A DNA stretch of 64,000 nt, from NCBI GenBank assembly GCA_949294085.1, contig CASFFX010000006.1, forward strand, positions 228,256 through 292,255, written 5' to 3'. This DNA is from an uncultured bacterium. Its GTDB lineage: Bacteria > Elusimicrobiota > Elusimicrobia > Elusimicrobiales > Elusimicrobiaceae. Made by a program: the position numbers and the translations under genes. Shown in pieces: positions 25,386 through 32,991 of this stretch. Under the pieces are notes generated by a model. The model was not told the origin of the DNA and searched no databases. It saw only the letters and a list, made by a program, of their open reading frames with translations. Numbering within the stretch: the stretch's first letter is position 1; every line of letters begins with the position of its first letter.

Positions 25386-27644
25386 TTACATCTTAATTCT
25401 TCGCGTTACGTTGTCCTTGCGGAAGCACTCAATCACGTCGCCTTCGGCCACGCCTTTGAAGCCTTCAATCAGGATTCCGCACTCATAGCCTTTTTCCACT
25501 TCTTTTACATCGTCTTTGAAGCGTTTCAGGCCGGCAATTTTGCCGTGTCCGATTTCCTGGTCGTTGCGTTTTACGCGCACTTCATAGCCGCGGATAATCG
25601 TTCCGCTGTCCACCAGCGAACCGGAAATCAAGCCGGAGCTTAATTTCATCACTTTCTTGATGGTGGCCGTGCCCACAACCGTTTCCACCACGTCCGGCTC
25701 CAACAAGCCTTCCATAGCGGCTTTGATGTCTTCCAACAGTTCAAAGATAATCGTGTAGCGGCGGATTTCAATGCCTTCGCGTTCGGCTTCGGCCTGGGCT
25801 TTGTTCTCCACGTCCACGTGGAAGCCAATCACGACGGCGTTGCTGGCTTTGGCCAGCAGAATATCGGACTCGTTGATGTTGCCCGGAGCGGAAAGGATGA
25901 TGTCCAGTTCCACTTCGTCAGACGGAATACGCAGCAGGGCGTCTTTGATGGCTTCAATAGAGCCCTGCACGTCCGCTTTCAAAATAAGCTGCAGCTTTTT
26001 GACGCGGTTTCCGTTTTCGTCGTTTTTGCCCAAGCTCATCAGCGATACCTGCTTGCGGTGGGCCTGCGAGTCCTCTTTCTGGGCCAATTTGCGCTTTTCG
26101 GCGGCGTAGCGGGCTTCTTTTTCGCTGGGCATGATGTAGAGCGTGTCGCCCACTTGAGGCGGTTCACCGTTGATACCCAAAATTTCAGCCGGCACGCTGG
26201 GGCCGATTTTTTGGTAGCGCTGGGAATTTTCGTCAATCAGCGCGCGGATGCGGCCATAGTTGGTGCCCACCAGGAAAGGGTCGCCCACTTTCATCGTGCC
26301 TTTTTGCACCAGCACCGTGGCGACTACGCCGCGTTTGCTGTCGCGCTTGCTTTCCAAAATGACGCCAACGCCCGGGCGGTCCGGATTGGCCTTGAGTTCC
26401 ATCATTTCCGCCTGCAGGGAAATCATTTCCAGCAGTTTATCAATATTGATGTGTTTCTTGGCCGAAATTTCTACGTAAATGGTAGAACCCTGCCACTCTT
26501 CGGGCACGAGGCCGCGGGCGGCCAGGTCCTGCTTTACGCGTTCCGGGTTGGCGCCGGGGAGGTCTATCTTGTTGATGGCCACAATAATCGGCGCACCGGC
26601 GGCTTTGGCGTGCTCCATGGCTTCAATGGTCTGGGGCATAATGCCGTCCGTGGCGGACACCACCAGCACCACAATATCCGTGGCTTGAGCGCCGCGGGCG
26701 CGCATGGCGGTAAAAGCTTCGTGGCCGGGCGTATCCAAAAACGTCAGCGTGCCGCGCGGCGTAGTAACGCGGTAAGCGCCGATGTGCTGTGTAATGGCGC
26801 CCGCTTCTCCCGCGACGACGTTGGATTTGCGGATAGCGTCCAGCAAGCTGGTCTTGCCGTGGTCCACGTGGCCCATAATGGTGATGACGGGGCTTCTGGG
26901 TTTTAAGGAAGCGGGATCGTCCGGCGTTTCCATCAGCGCCACGGTTTCTTTGGCCAAATCTTCATCTTCCATTTTTACCTTGAACCCGCATTCGTCCACA
27001 ATCAGCTCAATCATGTCTTTTTCCAACCGTTGGTTGATCGTGGCAAAAATGCCCATCGTCATCAGTTTTTTGATGAAGTCGTTGGTCTTAAAATTCATTT
27101 TCTCAGCCAGTTCTTTCACCGTCGGCAACCCTACAATGTGAATACATTTGGGGTCTTGCTCCGGCTGTTTAGGAGCCTGATTTTCACCGTGGTGATGTCC
27201 ATGCCGCGGCCCTTGCGGGCGGGCATGCTGCGGCTGCGTTGGCTGAGGCTTGGGCTGAGCGGGAGCCGCCTGTACGGGGGCAGGCTTAGGCTGAGCGGGA
27301 GCCGCCTGTACGGGGGCAGGCTTGGGCTGAGCGGGAGCCGCCTGTACGGGAGCGGGCTTGGGCTGAGCGGGAGCCGCCGTTTCTTCGGCTTTTTGTGCCG
27401 TGGCTGCGGCTTCTTCTTTCAGAACTTCTTCTCCCGCCGCTTTTTTGGCCGTTGTTTTGCGGGCCGTCGTTCTTTTGGCGGCCGGCTTTTTAGCCGTCGT
27501 TTTTTTGGCGGCGGCGGTTTTGGAAGCGGTCTTTTTAGCCGTTGTTTTTTTGGCGGTTGCCGTTTTGGAAGCGGTTTTTTTGGCCGCAGTTTTTTTCTTG
27601 GCGGAGGATTCCTCTTCGGTATTAGTTGTTTTCTTTGTCGTCAT
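25386..27644 (-). CDS. infB: Translation initiation factor IF-2
   Basis: A 752-residue GTPase that brings initiator tRNA to the 30S subunit. The G domain has GHVDHGKTSLLDA (G1), DTPGHEAF (G3) and NKIDLP (G4), followed by the beta-barrel and C-terminal domains. The N-terminal 70 residues are histone H1-like (repeated KKTAAKK, TASKTA and TTAKK units). They are followed by four copies of the 12-residue unit AQPKPAPVQAAP, then a short IF2-N-like segment (TVKELAEKMNFK). The extension is probably disordered and nucleic-acid binding. It starts inside the end of nusA (23-base overlap). Last gene of rimP-nusA-infB. Confidence 0.96.
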   Translation of the reverse strand: MTTKKTTNTEEESSAKKKTAAKKTASKTATAKKTTAKKTASKTAAAKKTTAKKPAAKRTTARKTTAKKAAGEEVLKEEAAATAQKAEETAAPAQPKPAPVQAAPAQPKPAPVQAAPAQPKPAPVQAAPAQPKPQPTQPQHARPQGPRHGHHHGENQAPKQPEQDPKCIHIVGLPTVKELAEKMNFKTNDFIKKLMTMGIFATINQRLEKDMIELIVDECGFKVKMEDEDLAKETVALMETPDDPASLKPRSPVITIMGHVDHGKTSLLDAIRKSNVVAGEAGAITQHIGAYRVTTPRGTLTFLDTPGHEAFTAMRARGAQATDIVVLVVSATDGIMPQTIEAMEHAKAAGAPIIVAINKIDLPGANPERVKQDLAARGLVPEEWQGSTIYVEISAKKHINIDKLLEMISLQAEMMELKANPDRPGVGVILESKRDSKRGVVATVLVQKGTMKVGDPFLVGTNYGRIRALIDENSQRYQKIGPSVPAEILGINGEPPQVGDTLYIMPSEKEARYAAEKRKLAQKEDSQAHRKQVSLMSLGKNDENGNRVKKLQLILKADVQGSIEAIKDALLRIPSDEVELDIILSAPGNINESDILLAKASNAVVIGFHVDVENKAQAEAEREGIEIRRYTIIFELLEDIKAAMEGLLEPDVVETVVGTATIKKVMKLSSGLISGSLVDSGTIIRGYEVRVKRNDQEIGHGKIAGLKRFKDDVKEVEKGYECGILIEGFKGVAEGDVIECFRKDNVTRRIKM
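27247..27378. repeat. 36-bp tandem repeat inside infB
   Basis: About 3.7 copies of a 36-bp unit (starts near 27247, 27283, 27319, 27355), encoding AQPKPAPVQAAP on the minus strand. Copies differ by a few bases. Confidence 0.85.
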
Positions 27645-29007
27645 TTACTTCCTCCTGCTTCGGTTCGGCCTGCTTTTGCGCCAAATATTTTTTGGCTCCT
27701 TCAATAATCTTGGCAGCCGTTTTTTCGCCAATGCCCTGCACCGTGGACAGGTGTTCCACATCCAATTCGGCAATTTGCTCTACGCTGGTAAAACCGGATT
27801 TTTGCAGCACTTCCGCCATTTTGGGGCCAATGCCTTCCACATCCGCCAGCGCCGCCTGTACGGCGTCGGAAGCTTCTTTGCCTTCCTGCGCTTTTTGGGA
27901 TTCGCTCTTCACTTCCAGGTTCCAGCCCGTCAATTTGGAAGCCAGCTTAATATTCTGCCAATCTTTGCCGATGGCAATGGCCAGCTGATCATCCGGCACG
28001 ATGACGGTGGCTTTCTTTTCCGTCAAGCTGTCAATCTTTACAAAGTCGGCTTTGGCCGGGGCCAGCGAGTTCATAATGACGGTGGAAATATCGTCGGAAT
28101 AGTTAATCAGGTCAATGCGTTCGCCGGACAGTTCGTTCATGACGGCGCGGATACGAATCCCGCGCATGCCCACGCACGTGCCGATGGGGTCAATTTTGCT
28201 GTCAATGCTGGCCACCATCACCTTGGCGCGGAAGCCGGGGTCGCGCTGGACGTTTTTGATTTCCACAATGCCTTCGTTAATTTCGGGCACTTCCACCTTA
28301 AAAAGTTCTTCCAAAAATTTGCCGTTGGCGCGGGACAAAAACACATACGGCCCGCGTTGGCCTTTGTCCATCTTGAACGCGGCGGATTTGTAGCGGGAGA
28401 GCACGGGGTCATCCCCGGCGGCGGCCAGGTCGTTCTGGTTCATCACTTTGGCGATGATGGCTTTGACGCGCGAACCGGGAACGTAGCGTTCTTTTTTAAT
28501 TTGTTCGCAGTAGGGGAGAATCGCTTCCACTTTGCCCAAATCCACGATGATATCCCGGTCGGAAAAGCGGCGCACGGAACCCGTTACCACTTCGCCTTCG
28601 CGGGGTTTGAATTCTTTGTAAAAATTGTCGCGTTCAATGCCGCGCACTTTTTGAATCAGCACTTGTTTGGCAATTTGCGCCGCAATGCGGGAAAAATCGT
28701 CCACTTCCAGCGTAATGGTTACCACGTCGCCCACTTTGGGGTCTTTGAGGTATTTTTTGGCGCCTTCCACGTCAATTTCCATTTCCGGGTTGGTAACTTC
28801 TTCCACCACGTTTAAGGTTTGAAACGCCTTGATGGAGCCGTTTTCCACGTCAATCTTGGCGCTGATTTGGGCCGTTTTGCCCAGGTTTTTGCGCAGGGCG
28901 GAAACAAGCGCGTCCTCAATCGTTTTTAAGATATCTTCGCGTTTGATGTTTTTTTCTCTTTCCAGTCCTTCCAACGCCAAAACTAAATCTTTAGCAGTTC
29001 CTTCCAT
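27622..29007 (-). CDS. nusA: Transcription termination/antitermination factor NusA
   Basis: A 461-residue RNA polymerase-binding factor. Order: N-terminal polymerase-binding domain (EDILKTIEDALVSALRKN), S1 domain (GEVVTGSVRRFSDRDIIVDLG), two KH domains (GTCVGMRGIRIRAVMNELSG, and PDDQLAIAIGKDWQNIKLAS). Near the C-terminus two helix-hairpin-helix motifs (VEGIGPKMAEVL, VQGIGEKTAAKI) replace the acidic repeats of E. coli. An acidic tail ends the protein. AAGGAG lies before the ATG. Confidence 0.95.
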   Translation of the reverse strand: MEGTAKDLVLALEGLEREKNIKREDILKTIEDALVSALRKNLGKTAQISAKIDVENGSIKAFQTLNVVEEVTNPEMEIDVEGAKKYLKDPKVGDVVTITLEVDDFSRIAAQIAKQVLIQKVRGIERDNFYKEFKPREGEVVTGSVRRFSDRDIIVDLGKVEAILPYCEQIKKERYVPGSRVKAIIAKVMNQNDLAAAGDDPVLSRYKSAAFKMDKGQRGPYVFLSRANGKFLEELFKVEVPEINEGIVEIKNVQRDPGFRAKVMVASIDSKIDPIGTCVGMRGIRIRAVMNELSGERIDLINYSDDISTVIMNSLAPAKADFVKIDSLTEKKATVIVPDDQLAIAIGKDWQNIKLASKLTGWNLEVKSESQKAQEGKEASDAVQAALADVEGIGPKMAEVLQKSGFTSVEQIAELDVEHLSTVQGIGEKTAAKIIEGAKKYLAQKQAEPKQEEVNDDKENN

Positions 29008-29048
29008 TTTGTTATTCTCCTTTTTGCCCGGCAGGCAGCCGCGGCAGG

Positions 29049-29507
29049 TTAAAATTCAAGAACGGGGTCCAGGTTGGCCTTCTTGATGTTGTCGTATGAA
29101 AAGCGAAATTGATTGGTTCCGTCGTCCAGTACGAAAGCGTCGTCATCGGCCGAAGCGATTACGCCGGTAAAAGAGCCGCGTCCTTCCAGCGGTACTTTTA
29201 ATGCAATTTTGGCGCGCTGGCCGACAAAGCGCTTAAAATGGGCCGGCTTTTTCAGCACGCGCTGTACGCCGGGGGAAGATACTTCCAAAATATAAGCGCC
29301 GTCAATCAAATTTTCCATTTCCAAAATGGAGTCAATTTTATCGGTCAGTTCGCCGCAGTCGTCCAGCGTAATGCCGCCGACTTTGTCTATAAAAAACTGT
29401 AAAAGTTTCTTTTTGCCTTGATGCTGGATGACCAAATCCACTAGTTCAATGTTTTGGCTTTCCAGGGCCTTGGCCACGGTTTCTTCTATGGTTTTGGGGT
29501 CTCTCAT
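29049..29507 (-). CDS. rimP: Ribosome maturation factor RimP
   Basis: A 152-residue protein for 30S maturation. LLQFFIDKVGGITLDDC and YILEVSSPGVQRVLKKPAHFKRFVG are the RimP signature segments; an SH3-like C-terminal domain follows. First gene of the conserved rimP-nusA-infB operon, with AAGGAG upstream of the ATG. Confidence 0.93.
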   Translation of the reverse strand: MRDPKTIEETVAKALESQNIELVDLVIQHQGKKKLLQFFIDKVGGITLDDCGELTDKIDSILEMENLIDGAYILEVSSPGVQRVLKKPAHFKRFVGQRAKIALKVPLEGRGSFTGVIASADDDAFVLDDGTNQFRFSYDNIKKANLDPVLEF

Positions 29508-29539
29508 GGCTGCTCCTTAAAAATATGCCTTATTTAAGC

Positions 29540-29569
29540 AAAGAGCGACTTGTTGCCAAGTCGCTCTTT
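29540..29569. terminator. Hairpin between the SMR genes and rimP
   Basis: Perfect 13-bp stem AAAGAGCGACTTG/CAAGTCGCTCTTT with loop TTGC. The flanking T run is short on either strand, so it may terminate weakly. Confidence 0.6.
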
Positions 29570-29631
29570 CTAGAACACATATATCTTACCATTACGAGGA
29601 CCGTTTGTCAACCAGTCGGGAGGGACCGGCC

Positions 29632-29946
29632 TTAGGAAAGCCATTTTACGCCCATGGCTCCAATGACAATTAGCACCATCCCCATAACGCGGCCGGGGTT
29701 TCTCTTTTCGTGAAAGAAAATCATATTGACCACCACCGCTCCGGCCGTTCCCAGCCCAATCCACACCGCGTAAGCGGAACTGATGGGCAAATACTTAAAC
29801 GAAGTATAGAGCGCCAGGAACGAAAGCCCAAATCCGCCGATAAAAGGCCCCAAATGGCGCAGGTGCCGGGTGGTGCTAAATTGCTTCAGCCCCACCACCC
29901 CGCAAATTTCGGCTGCGGCCGCCGCCAGTACCCATAACCACTTCAT
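29632..29946 (-). CDS. Small multidrug resistance (SMR) efflux subunit
   Basis: A 104-residue protein with four membrane helices. The essential membrane Glu is in WVLAAAAAEICGVVGLK (helix 1), and AYAVWIGLGTAGAVVV is the conserved helix-3 signature. It exports cationic compounds or guanidinium in exchange for protons. Paired SMR genes usually work as a heterodimer, as in YkkCD and EbrAB. Start at 29946 overlaps the first SMR gene's stop (ATGA). Confidence 0.9.
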   Translation of the reverse strand: MKWLWVLAAAAAEICGVVGLKQFSTTRHLRHLGPFIGGFGLSFLALYTSFKYLPISSAYAVWIGLGTAGAVVVNMIFFHEKRNPGRVMGMVLIVIGAMGVKWLS

Positions 29947-30287
29947 AAGGAATCTCCCGACGGATTTGTATCGTCTGACAATTTTAATAAGACCACCCCG
30001 CTTACCAGTATGGCCATAAAGAAAATTTGGCCCCAGGAAAGCGCTTCGTGGAACAGAAACCGGCTCATCAAGGCTGTTCCGGCGGAACCTACTGCGGCAA
30101 ACACGGCGTAAACCGTTCCGGTGGGCAAAGAGCGGCAGGCTTTGAAGAGAAAGTAAAAATCCAACGCAATCCCTCCAATGACCAATCCCCAATGCCAGGG
30201 CTTGCTTGCGGTGTTGAACCCATACACCCACAACAGCTCAAACAAGCAAGTAAGTACTACATAGATCCAAGGATTTAACTGCTTCAT
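29943..30287 (-). CDS. Small multidrug resistance (SMR) efflux subunit
   Basis: A 114-residue four-helix protein. The helix-1 Glu lies in LTCLFELLWVYGFNTA, and TVYAVFAAVGSAGTAL is the helix-3 signature. It has a longer, polar C-terminus (SDDTNPSGDSL) than its partner. It is the first SMR gene, 21 bases after the TetR regulator, in the operon tetR-smr-smr. There is no guanidine (ykkC) riboswitch in the short gap; control appears to be by the repressor. Confidence 0.9.
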   Translation of the reverse strand: MKQLNPWIYVVLTCLFELLWVYGFNTASKPWHWGLVIGGIALDFYFLFKACRSLPTGTVYAVFAAVGSAGTALMSRFLFHEALSWGQIFFMAILVSGVVLLKLSDDTNPSGDSL

Positions 30288-30308
30288 AAAACACCTCTTT
30301 CAGCCTCG

Positions 30309-30875
30309 TCATCGGACTCCAAGAGCGTGTTCAATGAATACGAACGTTTCCTCCTTTTGGCGGGCGGTTTCCTGTTCGTCTATTTTGTTAAACAGAAAAA
30401 CCTGCTCGGCCGCTTGTTCTATACACCCAATCATAATGCGTGCGGTGTAGGACGTATCCAACCCGTTGCGCAACAGAGGGCGGTTGCGCGTAAGGAATTC
30501 TTTCAGCCATGTATATAGGGGCGCATATAAGCGTTCCCATTTGGTAATGTCGGCGCTTTGCGACAGCCCTGTATAGAGAAAAGCCAGTATATCCCGGTGT
30601 TTTTGTACGGTGTCAAAAATGCTTTCTACTATCTGGGCCAGTTGTTCGGGCAAAGGAGCCGCGGGATTTACCGTGGCTTTTAAGCGTGCTTCCATTTTTT
30701 CCACCATGCACTGGGCAATGGCGGGCATAACGGCTAATTTGGAAGGGAAATATAGGTAAAAAGTCCCTTGCGCGACGCCGGCTTGTTTCACAATATCGGA
30801 AACTTTTGTTTTTTCTAAGCCTTTTTTCTTAAATACTGCCAAGGCAGCACAGACCAGTTTCTTTTGGGTGTCCAT
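30309..30875 (-). CDS. TetR-family repressor of the SMR operon
   Basis: A 188-residue regulator. The N-terminal helix-turn-helix is typical: TKVSDIVKQAGVAQGTFYLYFPSK. The C-terminal ligand domain is helical and not assignable to a ligand. It is the first gene of its own operon and is followed by two SMR efflux genes. A perfect 19-bp palindrome lies directly under its promoter, so autoregulation and drug-responsive derepression are likely (inference). AAGAGG precedes the ATG. Confidence 0.9.
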   Translation of the reverse strand: MDTQKKLVCAALAVFKKKGLEKTKVSDIVKQAGVAQGTFYLYFPSKLAVMPAIAQCMVEKMEARLKATVNPAAPLPEQLAQIVESIFDTVQKHRDILAFLYTGLSQSADITKWERLYAPLYTWLKEFLTRNRPLLRNGLDTSYTARIMIGCIEQAAEQVFLFNKIDEQETARQKEETFVFIEHALGVR

Positions 30876-30896
30876 TGAACCTCTTGTTAGAGTAAA

Positions 30897-30915
30897 ATGA
30901 CTGATTGTCAGTCAT
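30897..30915. promoter_or_regulatory. Operator for the TetR-family repressor
   Basis: Perfect palindrome ATGACTGA-ttg-TCAGTCAT placed immediately after the -10 box of the tetR promoter, where a bound repressor would block transcription. Confidence 0.7.
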
Positions 30916-30944
30916 ATTGTATAGTAAAAATAAAGGTTTGTCAA
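30916..30944 (-). promoter_or_regulatory. Promoter of the tetR-SMR operon
   Basis: Leftward TTGACA (30939-30944), 17-base spacer, TACAAT (30916-30921). Confidence 0.8.
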
Positions 30945-31114
30945 CCCCCTGTAATCAAGCGCTGCAGGCCCCGGGGCGGCCTTTCTTGATTGTTTCTCGC
31001 GGGCAGGTTTCCGCCCGATTGAACGGAAAATGGACTTCAAAACCGGTGGGAAAGAGTTTTACGGACAGATTTAAGCGTTCGCCCCGCCGCTTGGGAACTA
31101 ATCCTTTTTCTGCC

Positions 31115-31143
31115 TTGCACGCCAATACAACCTTATCTAAAAT
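31115..31143 (+). promoter_or_regulatory. Promoter of the outer-membrane barrel gene
   Basis: TTGCAC (31115-31120), 17-base spacer, TAAAAT (31138-31143). The 31199 start codon lies 55 bases further. The rest of 30945-31198 shows only small GC hairpins (for example CGGGC/GCCCG near 31000) and no gene. Confidence 0.65.
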
Positions 31144-31198
31144 GATTAGGTCCATCCGCGCTTTTGGGGTGGAACACAACTATCCAAAGGGGGAAGCA

Positions 31199-32068
31199 AT
31201 GAAAAAACTGTTAGTATTTGCGGTAGGCGCGCTCTTGGCCGCCCAGACCGCTTTTGCCCAACAGGGCACCCGTTCGGCCTCGTATCAGCAAAGAGCGGGT
31301 GCCGCCGCCACGCAACGGGCCAATGAAGCCACGCTCAAGCAAGGAACACCCAAGCTGAGGGTGAACACCACGACCACTACTACCAGCGTGTATGATACGT
31401 CCGTGCGCAACAAAAAAGGGACGACCGATTCCGTGATTGTGGAACAAAGCGTTACCAACGCCCAAGGCCAAACCACCACGGACGGAGACGTGTACGAAAG
31501 TTTTACGCCCAGCAAAGCGGCCCGGACCAACGAGAACCGGATGGAATTGTCGGTAGCGGTGGGGGAAACGTACAGCTACAATAAAGACAACCGCAGTGAT
31601 CGCTACGGTTCCAACGGATTAGCCGGAAACGTGAATATGCTGTGGCATACGTCGCCCCATTTTGCGTTGGGGGTGGATTACATGGCGCTGCACCCCAGCT
31701 CCAAAACCTATACCCGCGGCGCAGAATCCCGCAACTACGACGACATTTATTTGCATGCCGTTTCATTGGGCGGCAAATACACGCTGAACGCCTGGAACAA
31801 CCTGCGGGTCTATATCCCCATGGGATGGGGCATGATGAACGCCCGCATGAAAACCCAGTCGGGCGCGGCCCGCGCCAGCCACGATAAATGGGGCACCGGT
31901 TTCTATGCCGGCTTGGGCGTGCAGTACGATATTACCGCGCGTTTGTTTGCCGGGCTGGAATACCGCTATACGTACGCGTTTATCAGCGATAAAGACCTTT
32001 CGTCCTACGGCCGCGATAAAGACTTGCAATACCACTCCGCCTTCCTGCGCGTAGGGATGCGGTTTTAA
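31199..32068 (+). CDS. Outer-membrane beta-barrel protein
   Basis: A 289-residue protein with a Sec signal (MKKLLVFAVGALLAAQTAFA, cut before QQ). Residues about 20-110 are polar, Thr-rich (TTTTTTSVYDTS) and likely periplasmic or surface exposed. The C-terminal 170 residues alternate as in an 8-strand OmpA/OmpX-like barrel (MELSVAVGETYSY, FALGVDYMAL, HAVSLGGKYTL, GFYAGLGVQYDI, LFAGLEYRYTYAF). The protein ends AFLRVGMRF, with the C-terminal Phe recognised by the BAM machinery. The start at 31199 is set by the signal peptide and a GGGGGAAG site; an earlier in-frame ATG at 30905 is inside the regulatory region. Specific role unknown. Confidence 0.88.
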   Translation: MKKLLVFAVGALLAAQTAFAQQGTRSASYQQRAGAAATQRANEATLKQGTPKLRVNTTTTTTSVYDTSVRNKKGTTDSVIVEQSVTNAQGQTTTDGDVYESFTPSKAARTNENRMELSVAVGETYSYNKDNRSDRYGSNGLAGNVNMLWHTSPHFALGVDYMALHPSSKTYTRGAESRNYDDIYLHAVSLGGKYTLNAWNNLRVYIPMGWGMMNARMKTQSGAARASHDKWGTGFYAGLGVQYDITARLFAGLEYRYTYAFISDKDLSSYGRDKDLQYHSAFLRVGMRF

Positions 32069-32090
32069 GCATACGGCTTACGATAAACCG

Positions 32091-32121
32091 AAAGGGGGCC
32101 CGGTATCGGGTCCCCTTTTTT
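32091..32121. terminator. Terminator of the outer-membrane barrel gene
   Basis: AAAGGGG-g-CCCG with CGGG-t-CCCCTTT, loop GTAT, then a T run. Confidence 0.85.
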
Positions 32122-32161
32122 GCGTTTATAAAAACGGGTTGGCGGGCAACGCTCACCCTGT

Positions 32162-32893
32162 TTACGAAACCCAGCGGGTAAATACGCGGGCTGCTTCCTT
32201 GCCGTCGGATTGGCGCGTAATCACGTGCCAAAAGTTTTGCCCGTCGCAGGGATAGACTTGGACGGACAGCGCTTCTCCCGCACGGCACTCGCTTTTGAAC
32301 GAGACCAGCAGGCGGCCCAGGCGTTTTCCGTCGCGCACCTGCGGGGGAACGCTTTGTATGGCCCAGGCGGTGTAGTGGGTATTGTTGACGTGGGCGTTTA
32401 GGTCCAAATCTTCTTCGCGCGTGATGACTTGCAGCGTGCTGGACGGCAGGGGGGCCGGCAGGGGCGCCTTGAAGTTTTCTTCGGGTTCCAATTCGTCCGG
32501 CAGCGATAAATTTTCTTCCAACAGCCGCTGGGGCGTGCGCGTCAGGCGGCGTTTTTGGATGTCCATAATGGCCCACCAGGAGGACCCTTCAAACAGCGGG
32601 GTTCCGTCCTGTCCGTACACGGTAAACTGGCGGCGGCTTAACAGCCGGTTGGAATAGGCATGCCAGGTTTTTAGTTTTACGTCTTGCAGGGCAATGGCCG
32701 TTTGCAGCGCGCGGGCCTGCAAATGGGTAAGAATCCAGGCCAGGTTGTCTTTATACAAATCCTTCCAGCCAAAGCCCAGCTGGGCGCTGTCCAGCGCGGC
32801 GGCTTGCTGAAAATATTTCAAAAAAGTAACGGCGGGGATGTTCCCGCTGGGGTCCAGCTCGTCTAATCGTACGTGAAAAGTTTGTTCTAGCAT
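32162..32893 (-). CDS. Acyl-ACP thioesterase-like protein (double hot-dog)
   Basis: A 243-residue protein resembling bacterial FatA/FatB-type acyl-ACP thioesterases. The first hot-dog half contains RLDELDPSGNIPAVTFLKYF. The second contains the catalytic-region pattern DLDLNAHVNNTHYTAWAIQ (Asn-x-His, matching the plant 'DxNxHVNNxxY' motif) and LLVSFKSECRAGE. It would release fatty acids from acyl carrier protein. Start at 32893 is chosen because a longer frame begins across the proS terminator. A TACAAT box ends 6 bases before the ATG; no Shine-Dalgarno sequence. Confidence 0.87.
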   Translation of the reverse strand: MLEQTFHVRLDELDPSGNIPAVTFLKYFQQAAALDSAQLGFGWKDLYKDNLAWILTHLQARALQTAIALQDVKLKTWHAYSNRLLSRRQFTVYGQDGTPLFEGSSWWAIMDIQKRRLTRTPQRLLEENLSLPDELEPEENFKAPLPAPLPSSTLQVITREEDLDLNAHVNNTHYTAWAIQSVPPQVRDGKRLGRLLVSFKSECRAGEALSVQVYPCDGQNFWHVITRQSDGKEAARVFTRWVS

Positions 32894-32899
32894 ATGGTT

Positions 32900-32905
32900 A
32901 TTGTA
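32900..32905 (-). promoter_or_regulatory. -10 element 6 bases from the thioesterase start
   Basis: Leftward TACAAT with a 6-base gap to the ATG; predicted leaderless mRNA. Confidence 0.55.
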
Positions 32906-32937
32906 ACTTTTTGGAGGGCGTTTGCCTATGCCCTTTG

Positions 32938-32967
32938 AAAAAAAGCCCCCGGCAAAATCCGGGGGCC
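32938..32967 (-). terminator. Terminator of the proS operon
   Basis: GCCCCCGG with CCGGGGGC around a 6-base loop and a T run on the minus strand. Confidence 0.88.
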
Positions 32968-32991
32968 GATAAACCGGGAATTGAGCGGAGC

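Noticed and set aside
27400..28815. 471-codon plus-strand frame opposite nusA and infB
   Set aside because: Antisense shadow of two well-supported genes; no ribosome site and no protein family.
30288..30308. Guanidine (ykkC) riboswitch before the SMR genes
   Set aside because: The gap is only 21 bases and the region upstream is a TetR gene with a palindromic operator; no room for the riboswitch.
30945..31198. Small signal-recognition-particle or 6S RNA in the gap before the outer-membrane gene
   Set aside because: No SRP tetraloop motif (GGTCAGG...GGAAGCAGCC) and no long 6S-like stem; only short GC hairpins.
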